A program made the translations under genes and the position numbers. A stretch of DNA of 64,000 nt from UBA8752 sp042095055 (GTDB taxonomy: Bacteria; Bacteroidota; Bacteroidia; Flavobacteriales_D; Sanyastnellaceae). Location of the stretch: positions 62,001-126,000 of the forward strand of contig JBELBZ010000002.1 of the NCBI GenBank assembly GCA_042095055.1. Reading direction: 5' to 3'. Of the stretch, positions 32,756 to 40,553 are shown piece after piece (position 1 is the first letter of the stretch; each line of letters opens with the position of its first letter). Below the pieces are notes generated by a model. It had not been told where the DNA came from. It was given only the letters and a program-made list of their open reading frames with translations, and ran no database searches.

Positions 32756-34020
32756 GGGTCGCCATGCTGCTGTTGTTGTTGGGAGGGACGCTCTGTGTTC
32801 TTTCCGCCCAAACTGGACCGTCCCATGTGGAGGTGACCCAAACGGAAGCGGGGTTTGAGCTGCTGCGCGACGGGGAGCCCTATCCCATTTTGGGCGCAGG
32901 GGCCAAGGACCACTTTCCTTTGCTGAAGGCCTCTGGGGCCAATTCCTTCCGGTTGTGGAGCACAGGCAAGGCGAACCTGCTGGACTCGGCGTTGAAGTAT
33001 GACATGACGGTGTCATTGGGTCTGTACGTGCGGCCCGAACGCTCGGGAATGGACTACAACGATGAGTATGCCGTTCGGGGTCAAATCGAGCAGTTGAAAA
33101 CGGAGGTCCTCAAATTCAAAGACCACCCCTCCTTGCTGGTTTGGGGCATCGGCAATGAGATGGACCTGAGGTACAGCAACCTGAAGGTGTGGGAGACGGT
33201 AGAGGAGATTGCCGCTTTCATCCACGAGGTGGACCCCCACCACCCCACCATGACGGTGATTGCGGGATTTGACCCTGCCAAATCTTATATGATTCGGACC
33301 CATTGTCCGAGTGTCGACATTCTGGGGGTCAATGCTTATGGCTCCATCGAGAACCTCCCTGTCAATGTCAGGCGGTTCAACTGGGAGAAGCCTTATATCG
33401 TGACCGAATGGGGTGTCAACGGTCCCTTCGAAGCCCGAAAGACGGCATGGGGGGCCAAGCTGGAGCCGCCAGGAGGGGTCAAGGCCGAGCAGCGCAAGCG
33501 GCGCTATTTGGAGTTGATTGATGCGGACCAAGAGCAGTGCTTGGGCAGTTATTGCTTCCTCTGGGGTCAGAAGCAGGAGTCCACGGCGACTTGGCACGGC
33601 ATGTTCACGCCCGATGGGGTGCCCACGGATGCTGTGGATGCCATGGCCTATTGCTGGTCAGGGTCGTGGCCAGAGCCGCGTGCCCCTTCGATCATGAACA
33701 TCAGCCTGAACGCCATTCCTTGGCAGAAAGAGCACCGGGTAAATGCAGGTGCGCGCGCCGTGCTGGAACTGGATTGTCCGATGTGTTTGGAACAAAACGC
33801 AGACTTGGTCGTTCGGCTGTTTCCCGAGTCTTATTCCAAGAAAATCGGGGGTGACATCCAAGAAAGCCTCGAAGAATTGGAGGTGGAGGTGGTCGCTCGT
33901 GGAGAAAACACAGCCACCTTTATCACGCCCGACGACCCCGGCGCCTACCGGGTCTTTGTCTTTGCCCAAAATGATCACCGTCAAGTTTCTGTTGCCAACG
34001 TACCCTTTATCGTGGAGTGA
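32752..34020 (+). CDS. Glycoside hydrolase, GH2-like TIM barrel (clan GH-A)
   Basis: The 422-residue enzyme has a signal peptide (AMLLLLLGGTLCVLSAQ) and a TIM barrel of clan GH-A. The acid/base glutamate is E136 in VWGIGNEMD at the end of strand 4, and the nucleophile is E219 in YIVTEWGVNG at the end of strand 7; GVNAYGS and GSYCFLWG are further barrel strands. Clan member GH2 usually carries two beta-sandwich domains before the barrel; they are absent here, and a short beta domain of about 100 residues follows. The substrate is not evident. Start 32752 gives an ATGA overlap with the upstream lipoprotein gene; an ATG at 32740 is possible. Confidence 0.82.
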   Translation: MRVAMLLLLLGGTLCVLSAQTGPSHVEVTQTEAGFELLRDGEPYPILGAGAKDHFPLLKASGANSFRLWSTGKANLLDSALKYDMTVSLGLYVRPERSGMDYNDEYAVRGQIEQLKTEVLKFKDHPSLLVWGIGNEMDLRYSNLKVWETVEEIAAFIHEVDPHHPTMTVIAGFDPAKSYMIRTHCPSVDILGVNAYGSIENLPVNVRRFNWEKPYIVTEWGVNGPFEARKTAWGAKLEPPGGVKAEQRKRRYLELIDADQEQCLGSYCFLWGQKQESTATWHGMFTPDGVPTDAVDAMAYCWSGSWPEPRAPSIMNISLNAIPWQKEHRVNAGARAVLELDCPMCLEQNADLVVRLFPESYSKKIGGDIQESLEELEVEVVARGENTATFITPDDPGAYRVFVFAQNDHRQVSVANVPFIVE

Positions 34021-34045
34021 ACGGCTCCACTCAAATCAAAACACC

Positions 34046-35647
34046 ATGAATACCCGATTTGTCCCTGTTCTTTTGATGGCCCTGGCCATGTTTTCCTCGT
34101 GTGGCAACGGCCCTGTGTCAGAAGCTGAGGAGGCCTCGTCACCAAAGCCCATGAACGTCTTGTACATCATGGCCGACGACCTGGCGTACCAGGCCATCAG
34201 CGCTTATGGCAGCGAGATCAGCAAATTGGCGCCCACGCCCAACATTGACCGCATCGCCAAGAACGGCGCGCGCATGGACGCGGTGTACTGCACGAATTCG
34301 ATTTGTGGTCCAAGCCGCTCTTCCATTTTGACGGGCAAATTCTCCCACGAGAATGGTTTCTATAAGAATGTAGACGGGGGTGATTTTGACGGGAGCCAAG
34401 TGACCTTCCCCAAGCTGTTTCAAGCCAATGGTTATGAGACAGCCGTGATTGGAAAATGGCACCTCGGTACTGAGCCTACCGGTTTTGATTACTCCAAAGT
34501 CCTCATCAACTGGGGAGGGCAGGGGACCTATTTCAAACCTCAGTTTTGTGTCAATGGAACCGATACGGTTACCGAATACAAGCGGCATTGCACCCAGGTG
34601 ATTGAGGACGATTGCATTGATTGGTTGTCCCAACGGGAGGGAGACCAGCCATTCATGTTGTTGTATCAGTTCAAGGCACCCCACCGCGATTGGCGTCCGG
34701 ACTCCATGTACCACGACCTGTTCACGGACTTCGACTTTCCCGTTCCCGATACGTTTGACGATGAGTACGCCGGTCGTTTGGCCGCCAGTGAGAACATGAT
34801 GGAGATTGAGAACCACCTCAACCGCCGTGACATGAAGCAGATTCCTCCGGCAGGTCTGGAAACGCGGAAGGATTCCATGCGTTGGCTGTCTTATGGAGAC
34901 CAAGGGCAATTCTGGACGCCAAACGACACCCTGCAGGGAGAAGCTTTGAAGCAGTGGAAATACCAGACCTACATCAAGGATTACCTCCGATGCGTGGCCG
35001 GAGTGGACCGCGCCATCGGCCGGGTGCTTGATTATTTAGAAGAGACAGGACTGGATGAAAACACGCTGGTGGTCTACACCTCCGACCAAGGCTTTTACTT
35101 GGGGGAGCACGGGTGGTTCGACAAGCGGTGGATGTACGAGGAGTCCTTCAAGATGCCGTTTGTGATCCAATGTCCTGGTGTGATTGAACCTGGCAGTACC
35201 CTTGATGCCATGGCGATGAACGTGGACTTTGCACCGACGCTCTTGGACTTTGCTGGCCTGGACATTCCTGAGGAAATGCAGGGTGAGAGCTTCAAGCCCG
35301 CCCTTTCAGGGACAGGCCCAGCAGCCCGCTCCTCGGTGTATTACCATTATTACGAGTATCCCAAATGGCACAAGGTGCAGCCGCATTACGGCATCCGTAC
35401 AGACCGCTACAAGCTGATGCACTTCTACTATTCCATGGACGAATGGGAATTGTATGACATGGAGGCCGACCCTCAAGAGATGAACAACCTCTATGCGGAG
35501 GCCGACCCTCTTCTGGTGGAGGGCCTCAAGGCTGAGTTGGACTCCATCCGTGACCTGTATGGCGACGACGGATCTATGGAGGTGATGCGCTTGATGACGG
35601 ATACGGTCATTCAGCGCGTATACAATGAACCGAGCAAAGGAAAATGA
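34046..35647 (+). CDS. S1-family sulfatase, N-acetylglucosamine-6-sulfatase-like lipoprotein
   Basis: The 533-residue enzyme has a lipoprotein signal (LMALAMFSSCGNG), LYIMADDLAYQAISAYG with the first metal aspartates, the formylglycine motif CGPSRSSILTGKFSHENGF with Cys87, VIGKWHLGTEPTGFD and VYTSDQGFYLGEHGWFDKR. The 'NSICGPSR..ILTGK.SH.NGF' segment and 'GQGTYF.P.F' are typical of the N-acetylglucosamine-6-sulfatase-like subgroup (S1_11 in SulfAtlas, from memory). The C-terminal part carries the usual YDLEADPQEMNNL-like segment. The ATG at 34046, 25 bases after the glycosidase stop, was chosen because the signal peptide starts there. It is the last gene of the run; no terminator is visible after it. 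Confidence 0.9.
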   Translation: MNTRFVPVLLMALAMFSSCGNGPVSEAEEASSPKPMNVLYIMADDLAYQAISAYGSEISKLAPTPNIDRIAKNGARMDAVYCTNSICGPSRSSILTGKFSHENGFYKNVDGGDFDGSQVTFPKLFQANGYETAVIGKWHLGTEPTGFDYSKVLINWGGQGTYFKPQFCVNGTDTVTEYKRHCTQVIEDDCIDWLSQREGDQPFMLLYQFKAPHRDWRPDSMYHDLFTDFDFPVPDTFDDEYAGRLAASENMMEIENHLNRRDMKQIPPAGLETRKDSMRWLSYGDQGQFWTPNDTLQGEALKQWKYQTYIKDYLRCVAGVDRAIGRVLDYLEETGLDENTLVVYTSDQGFYLGEHGWFDKRWMYEESFKMPFVIQCPGVIEPGSTLDAMAMNVDFAPTLLDFAGLDIPEEMQGESFKPALSGTGPAARSSVYYHYYEYPKWHKVQPHYGIRTDRYKLMHFYYSMDEWELYDMEADPQEMNNLYAEADPLLVEGLKAELDSIRDLYGDDGSMEVMRLMTDTVIQRVYNEPSKGK

Positions 35648-35678
35648 AGGTGTGAATCCAGCGTCAATTCATGGCTTA

Positions 35679-35696
35679 GTGTATTTTGTACACAAA
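35679..35696 (+). promoter_or_regulatory. Inverted-repeat element, second copy of the sulfatase-operon 18-mer
   Basis: GTGTATTTTGTACACAAA contains the perfect arms GTGTA and TACAC around TTTTG. It matches the element at 22619-22636 in 16 of 18 positions; only the two central bases differ. It lies 116 bases before the ATG of the four-repeat protein, in the 164-base gap 35648-35811. The rest of the gap holds no other clear signal. Confidence 0.5.
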
Positions 35697-35811
35697 GTTC
35701 GTGTCCGGGGCCTTGGAAATCGAATGAGTGCCGTAAATTGTTGAGGTAAGGTCTTGACCTGTTGGTTTTTGGACTTGCGATTACCATTGAAAGTACAGTT
35801 CAATATTGACC

Positions 35812-37827
35812 ATGAATCGTTTTTATTCCCTTTTGGTTTTGGCATCGTTCGCCCTGACCAACCTCGTTTCCGCCCAAGATTCCACAGTCGGAGGATGCAG
35901 TGTATTTGCCGATGGCCCCAATGAGACCTGGCAGTACGCCTTGACGGTGACCACACCAGACAGCGCGAACAGCGGGGCTTTACAAACCGTTGTCATCGAC
36001 GTCACATCCCTTCCCGCCGAGGGGGCCAATTACCGCGTGGTGAAGACGGTGGCCAACGGCAATTGGAACAATGGCAATGCCTTTGCCTTGATGGAAGGAA
36101 CCAACACGATCACGGTGTCAGCGGTCACTTTTGACCGCACGGTGAAGCTGCAGTTCTCCAGCGGAGACATCGCCTTTACAGACCTCACCATCAACGGCAG
36201 CAGCGCAGGTTGCGCCGTGGCCAGTGAGGACGGCACGCCAGTGGCAGGGTGCAGCCTCTTTGATGACGGGCCGAATGAAACTTGGCCGTATGCGTTGACG
36301 GTAACGTCACCAGACAGTGCCAGCAGTGCATCAGCCCAGACCATAGAAATCAATGTCACCGCTTTGCCTGCGGGTGGAGCGAATTACCGCATTGTAAAAA
36401 CGGTGGCCAACGGGAATTGGAACAACGGCAATGCGATGGCGTTGGAGCTCGGCTTGAATACGATCACGGTGACTGAGGTGGCGTTTGACCGTACGGTGAA
36501 GTTGCAATTGTCCAGTGGTGACCTTGAATTCAGCAGCCTCACCATCAATGCGAACGCCTTGTCTTGCGCTGGCCCTTCCGAAGATGGAACGGCCATTGCG
36601 GACTGCAGCTTGTTTGCGGATGGCCCGAACGAGACTTGGCCTTATGCCCTGACACTCGCCACGCCTGAATCGGGGACCAGTGCTGCGGCCCAGACTTTGG
36701 TTATCAATGTGACGGCTTTGCCTGCAGAAGGAGCGGATTACCGGGTGGTCAAAACGGTGGCCAACGGCAATTGGAACAATGGCAATGCCATGGCCTTGTC
36801 CATCGGTGTGAATACCATCACCGTCACGGAAGTGACGTTCGACCGCACGGTCAAGATTCAGTTCTCCAGCGGTGCTGTAGAGTTCAGTGACCTGTCGGTC
36901 AATGCGGAGGTGCTGACATGTGCCGCGCCTTCTGATTTGGGAACGGCATTCGCAGATTGCGGTTTGTTTGAGGAAGGCCCCAATGCGGATTGGACACATG
37001 TGCTGACGCTGACCACACCAGACAGTGCCAACAGTGCAGCCGCGCAAACCGCGGTCATCGATGTCACCTTGCTTCCAGCAGAAGGGGCGAACTACCGCGT
37101 TGCGAAGACGGTGTCCAACGGCAATTGGTTCTTTGGAAACCCGACAGCATTGGCTTTGGGTGCGAATACCATTACGGTGACTGAGGTGGCTTTTGACCGT
37201 TCGGTAAAGCTGCAGTTCTCCAGTGGAGCCGTTGAGTTTGCTTCGTTGGTAATCAACGGAGAAGCCGCAGTGTGTCCACCGCCTTGTGCCGACTTGGACT
37301 CCGATGGCATTTGTGACGAGGAAGATGACTGCATCGGTGATTTGGACGCTTTGGGCGAGTGCAATGGAGCGTGTGACTTTGACGTCGACGCTGACGGCAT
37401 TTGCGATGACATCGACGATTGCGTAGGCGATTTGGATGCCCTTGGCGATTGTAATGGGTCTTGTGCCTCTGACTCAGACGCGGATGGCATTTGTGATGAT
37501 GTTGACGACTGCATCGGCCTGCTCGACGAATGCGGCGTGTGCAATGGCGACGGCATTTTGCCTGGTGCTTGCGACTGTGACGGAAACGCGCTCGACGCCT
37601 TGGGCGTGTGTGGCGGCGGCTGTGAAGCGGACGTGAACAGCAACGGCATTTGTGACGCCGATGAAGCAGGCGCTTCGATCTATTGCGGAGAAGGCACGAC
37701 TTGGGACCCTGCAACACTGCAGTGTGTGGCGGCATCTTCTTGTGTCGGTGACCTCGATAACGACGGAACACGCGCCGTGGGAGACCTCCTCATGATGCTG
37801 GGGGTCTTTGGTTCGGCTTGCGATTGA
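35812..37827 (+). CDS. Secreted four-repeat surface protein with calcium-loop tail
   Basis: The 671-residue protein has a signal peptide (SLLVLASFALTNLVSAQ). Four copies of a beta-rich module follow, each starting and ending with cysteine (C-X104-C) at an exact 118-residue spacing. Next comes an Asp/Cys-rich thrombospondin-3-like stretch with repeats of the type DADGICDDIDDCVGDLDALG (about residues 490-620), then a YCGEGTTWDPATLQCV segment, and a 28-residue tail CVGDLDNDGTRAVGDLLMML...C with a dockerin-like calcium loop. There is no usual T9SS sorting domain. The modules contain VKTVANGNWNNGN and FDRTVKLQFSSG and look like sandwich domains. Function unknown; a fifth module is found in the next gene product. 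A TTG six bases upstream could also start the frame. Confidence 0.82.
   Translation: MNRFYSLLVLASFALTNLVSAQDSTVGGCSVFADGPNETWQYALTVTTPDSANSGALQTVVIDVTSLPAEGANYRVVKTVANGNWNNGNAFALMEGTNTITVSAVTFDRTVKLQFSSGDIAFTDLTINGSSAGCAVASEDGTPVAGCSLFDDGPNETWPYALTVTSPDSASSASAQTIEINVTALPAGGANYRIVKTVANGNWNNGNAMALELGLNTITVTEVAFDRTVKLQLSSGDLEFSSLTINANALSCAGPSEDGTAIADCSLFADGPNETWPYALTLATPESGTSAAAQTLVINVTALPAEGADYRVVKTVANGNWNNGNAMALSIGVNTITVTEVTFDRTVKIQFSSGAVEFSDLSVNAEVLTCAAPSDLGTAFADCGLFEEGPNADWTHVLTLTTPDSANSAAAQTAVIDVTLLPAEGANYRVAKTVSNGNWFFGNPTALALGANTITVTEVAFDRSVKLQFSSGAVEFASLVINGEAAVCPPPCADLDSDGICDEEDDCIGDLDALGECNGACDFDVDADGICDDIDDCVGDLDALGDCNGSCASDSDADGICDDVDDCIGLLDECGVCNGDGILPGACDCDGNALDALGVCGGGCEADVNSNGICDADEAGASIYCGEGTTWDPATLQCVAASSCVGDLDNDGTRAVGDLLMMLGVFGSACD
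35896..37275 (+). repeat. Four tandem 354-base repeats coding for the C-X104-C module
   Basis: First cysteine codons at 35896, 36250, 36604 and 36958 are exactly 354 bases apart. Last cysteine codons at 36211, 36565, 36919 and 37273 each lie 315 bases after the first. Copies differ at many third positions, so the array is not a recent duplication, yet the length is kept without a single indel. Confidence 0.95.
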
Positions 37828-37882
37828 GTTACTTCTTGTGATCGTTCATCAGACCGCGCAACAGCTTTCGCTGCTGTTTTCT

Positions 37883-40033
37883 ATGCTGCTGCTTGCTGTG
37901 CTGTCTTTTGGGCTTGGGGCTTCTGTCCATGCACAAGGTCAGACGTATCACGTCAGCATGTCCACTGGGGATGACAGCCATCCTGGAACGGCTGGTTTGC
38001 CGCTGCAATCTTTGGAAGCCCTCAACGCCTTGAGCTTGGGGCCAGGTGACTCCGTGCTGTTCAAAGCAGGCGATGTTTGGCAGGGCATGTTCTGGCCGAA
38101 AGGTTCGGGTAGCGAGGAGGCGCCCATCTTCATAGGTCGATATGGACCGGGCAACCGGCCCGTCATTGATGGGGACGGCTATCAAGCGTGCCTGTTGATT
38201 TACAACGATGGGTACGTCGCCATTGACGGCTTGGAACTGACCAACGAAGCCAGCCACGCCGATGAATTTGGGGTGACAAAAAAGCTGGACGGTTTTGGGG
38301 GCGTTGACAACGGCTGGGGATCGGGCCGAGATGTCAGGTTTGGCATCAAGGTGGTTGCGGATGCGGCGTCATTCGCCCATTTCAGAATGGACAGCCTCTA
38401 CATCCACGACGTATTTCCAACGCCCATTTCCGATCAGCACATTTATAAGGGGTATGGCATCAAGTTTGAAACGCAGTCGAACTTGACGAGTGCATCTACA
38501 GTGGCGGGTTGCGGCGTGTTTACTGAAGGGGTCAGTGAGGACTGGCCTTATGTGTTGCCGATGGCGAGCCCTGACAGTGCCAACAGCGCTTCGGAACAGG
38601 TGGTGTCCATCAATGTGACGTCGCTGCCCAGCTCAGGGGCAGAATACCGCATCCTCAAAACGGTGGCCAATGGAAACTGGTCCATTGGGAACCCCCAACC
38701 GCTGTCCATGGGGACCAATGAAATTTCGGTTTCGGAAGTGTCGTTTGATCGGTCGGTCCGGCTGCAGATATCGGACGGTGAAACCGCATTCGATGCTTTG
38801 ACGCTCAATGGCAATTTCATTGCATGCGGCAATGCGCAGGCGGATGGCCTGCACCTGTTGTCCGATGTGCAAGTTGAGGCGTGCACTATTGAGCGGACAG
38901 GCCATTACGGCATTTGGATCAAGTCCTTGGGTTTGGTCGGCATTGACGCTTTCAAAAACACCGGCATTTCCATCTTGGATTGTGACTTCCTGTATACCGG
39001 GGGCTCGGGTTTTGTGCCCAACAAAAGCGAGGATGTGCTGGTAGAGGGGTGCACTTTTAACCACACGGGTTCGGGCATCGATCCCCGCATGTGGAACCGT
39101 GGCAGCGGAACATGGCCTTTTGACTGCCGCGATGTGGTCATCCAAGACAACCGCTTTATGAATGCGCATGGGCCGCAAGACTCCTATGGGGCGCACATTG
39201 ATTACGGCAATGAAAACGTGGTCATCCAGTACAACCTGAGTTACCACAACGAGGGGGGCTTTGTGGAGATTCTCGGGGACAACATTCGCTGCGGCTACCG
39301 ATACAACATCAGCGTCAACGACGGCTATCGAGAGGACCCGGAGGGCGATCCTTGGGACAAGAAGGGCAAGATTTTCTGGGTGGGGAATTACTGTGGGAGC
39401 AGCACCGTGCGCTGCCCGAGCACAGAGACCTTCATCTACAACAACACGGTGTTTGTGAACGACACCCTCTTTCCGGAAATCTACGTCTGGCCCGAGGTGG
39501 GGGATGTTTTCATGGCCAACAACCTGATCGTGGCCACTGCAGAGGGGGAGGTCATCCCAACTTTGATCCGCAACGAGGACAACACGCTGGACATCAGCCA
39601 CAACCTGTTTTTCGAGGCCAACCGTTTTGACCTCGATTCAGACTTGCTCACCGATGCGGTGTTCGCAGACCCCATGATCCTGTATTCCGGCACGGAGGGT
39701 GTGGAAGACGCCACGCTGTACCGTCTCGAAAATGAGAGTCCAGCAGTAGGAGCGGGGCGCTTGATTGCGGGCAGCACAGATGCCTCTGATTACTTGAACC
39801 ACAATGGGGGCAGGGACTATTTCGGCCTGCCTGTTTCTCCTTTGCAACCGCCCAATATTGGGGCTTACAATGGCCCGCCTCCCTATTGTGGTGACGGTTT
39901 GATGTGGGACGTGTATGCCGGGTCTTGTGTACCTGAAACGCCCTTGTGCCCTGTCGACCTCGATGGAGATGGGCTTGTTGCGACTTCGGACCTGTTGGTC
40001 TTGCTCGGGGTGTTTGGGACGCCTTGCCCCTAA
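37883..40033 (+). CDS. Secreted parallel beta-helix protein (lyase-like) with inserted module
   Basis: The 716-residue protein has a hydrophobic signal (LLLAVLSFGLGASVHAQ) and a right-handed beta-helix: SLGPGDSVLFKAGDVWQGMF, GNRPVIDGDGYQACLLIYN, VAIDGLELTNEA, HYGIWIKSLG, VLVEGCTFNHTGSG and FIYNNTVFVND are successive coils. This fold is used by polysaccharide lyases (PL6-like and others) and by mannuronan epimerases; no catalytic set can be assigned. At residues 210-315 one C-X104-C module, the same as in the previous gene, interrupts the helix. The C-terminus has YCGDGLMWDVYAGSCV and the 28-residue calcium-loop tail (CPVDLDGDGLVATSDLLVLL...C). The start is uncertain: GTG at 37838 in the same frame is an alternative. 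Confidence 0.8.
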   Translation: MLLLAVLSFGLGASVHAQGQTYHVSMSTGDDSHPGTAGLPLQSLEALNALSLGPGDSVLFKAGDVWQGMFWPKGSGSEEAPIFIGRYGPGNRPVIDGDGYQACLLIYNDGYVAIDGLELTNEASHADEFGVTKKLDGFGGVDNGWGSGRDVRFGIKVVADAASFAHFRMDSLYIHDVFPTPISDQHIYKGYGIKFETQSNLTSASTVAGCGVFTEGVSEDWPYVLPMASPDSANSASEQVVSINVTSLPSSGAEYRILKTVANGNWSIGNPQPLSMGTNEISVSEVSFDRSVRLQISDGETAFDALTLNGNFIACGNAQADGLHLLSDVQVEACTIERTGHYGIWIKSLGLVGIDAFKNTGISILDCDFLYTGGSGFVPNKSEDVLVEGCTFNHTGSGIDPRMWNRGSGTWPFDCRDVVIQDNRFMNAHGPQDSYGAHIDYGNENVVIQYNLSYHNEGGFVEILGDNIRCGYRYNISVNDGYREDPEGDPWDKKGKIFWVGNYCGSSTVRCPSTETFIYNNTVFVNDTLFPEIYVWPEVGDVFMANNLIVATAEGEVIPTLIRNEDNTLDISHNLFFEANRFDLDSDLLTDAVFADPMILYSGTEGVEDATLYRLENESPAVGAGRLIAGSTDASDYLNHNGGRDYFGLPVSPLQPPNIGAYNGPPPYCGDGLMWDVYAGSCVPETPLCPVDLDGDGLVATSDLLVLLGVFGTPCP
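38510..38827 (+). repeat. Fifth copy of the C-X104-C module, inserted in the beta-helix gene
   Basis: First cysteine codon at 38510, last at 38825, a distance of 315 bases as in all four copies of the neighbouring gene. The shared segments VVSINVTSLPSSGAEYRIL, KTVANGNW, MGTNEISVSEVSFDRSVRLQ and LTLNGN make the match unmistakable. On both sides the beta-helix coils continue (GYGIKFET before, ADGLHLLSDVQVEACTI after). Confidence 0.93.
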
Positions 40034-40051
40034 CCTCTGGGTTACGGGACC

Positions 40052-40375
40052 TCAGTTCAAAGAGAAGATCACATTCCCGTCTCTGTCTACAATTTGGGCG
40101 TACACCACTTCAGCCCGTTCAGGGAGGTCAAAGGAGAAGGCTTGGTAGGCCATGTAAGCCATGTGGAAAGCCGAGTAGTTCCCAGACATGTAGGCCCGAT
40201 TCCCATCGGGATAAATGGCCAATACACTCAGCGAGTAGGCATTTCCTGTCACGTTTTCCAGCTGGATTTCCTGGTCCACTGCGCTCAAGGCGGCGTTGGT
40301 GTTGGTGTTGGCGAATGAAACGCTGGCGATCATGATCATGGCTGCAGCGAAAAGGGTGGAGGATACGTTGTTCAT
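40052..40375 (-). CDS. Small secreted hypothetical protein
   Basis: The 107-residue product has a signal peptide (STLFAAAMIMIASVSFA, cleavage after the A before NTNT). A beta-rich mature part follows: EIQLENVTGNAYSLSVLAIYPDGNRAYMSGNYSAF, then AYQAFSFDLPERAEVVYAQIVD and the end GNVIFSLN. It resembles a single small beta-sandwich. No motif is recognised. It is transcribed convergent to the beta-helix gene (18-base gap) and divergent from the propeller gene (178-base gap). The start at 40375 fits the signal peptide; the frame is open 13 codons further upstream. Function unknown. Confidence 0.65.
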   Translation of the reverse strand: MNNVSSTLFAAAMIMIASVSFANTNTNAALSAVDQEIQLENVTGNAYSLSVLAIYPDGNRAYMSGNYSAFHMAYMAYQAFSFDLPERAEVVYAQIVDRDGNVIFSLN

Positions 40376-40540
40376 GGCGTTGGGGTTTTGTGTTGTGGTC
40401 TGTTGACAGAGCAAACATGGGAGGGGGGAAGGGCCTCAGGAGTGACCGACGCCACCGCTGCGGATTGACTTTTGTCATGCGACGGGTTGCTTCTCTTTGC
40501 GGCGCATGGACTTGGGCATACATGGCCCGGGCCCGTTGGG

Positions 40541-40548
40541 TATCTTGA
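40541..40548 (+). promoter_or_regulatory. -7-like box close to the propeller-protein start
   Basis: TATCTTGA resembles TAnnTTTG (one mismatch in the TTTG half) and ends five bases before the ATG at 40554. A leaderless or nearly leaderless message is suggested, as for several other genes in this window. Confidence 0.35.
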
Positions 40549-40553
40549 CCACC

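Noticed and set aside
35896..37275. 354-base repeats considered as CRISPR-like or mobile repeat DNA
   Set aside because: They are coding repeats with diverged third positions and a kept reading frame, far too long for CRISPR and without spacers.
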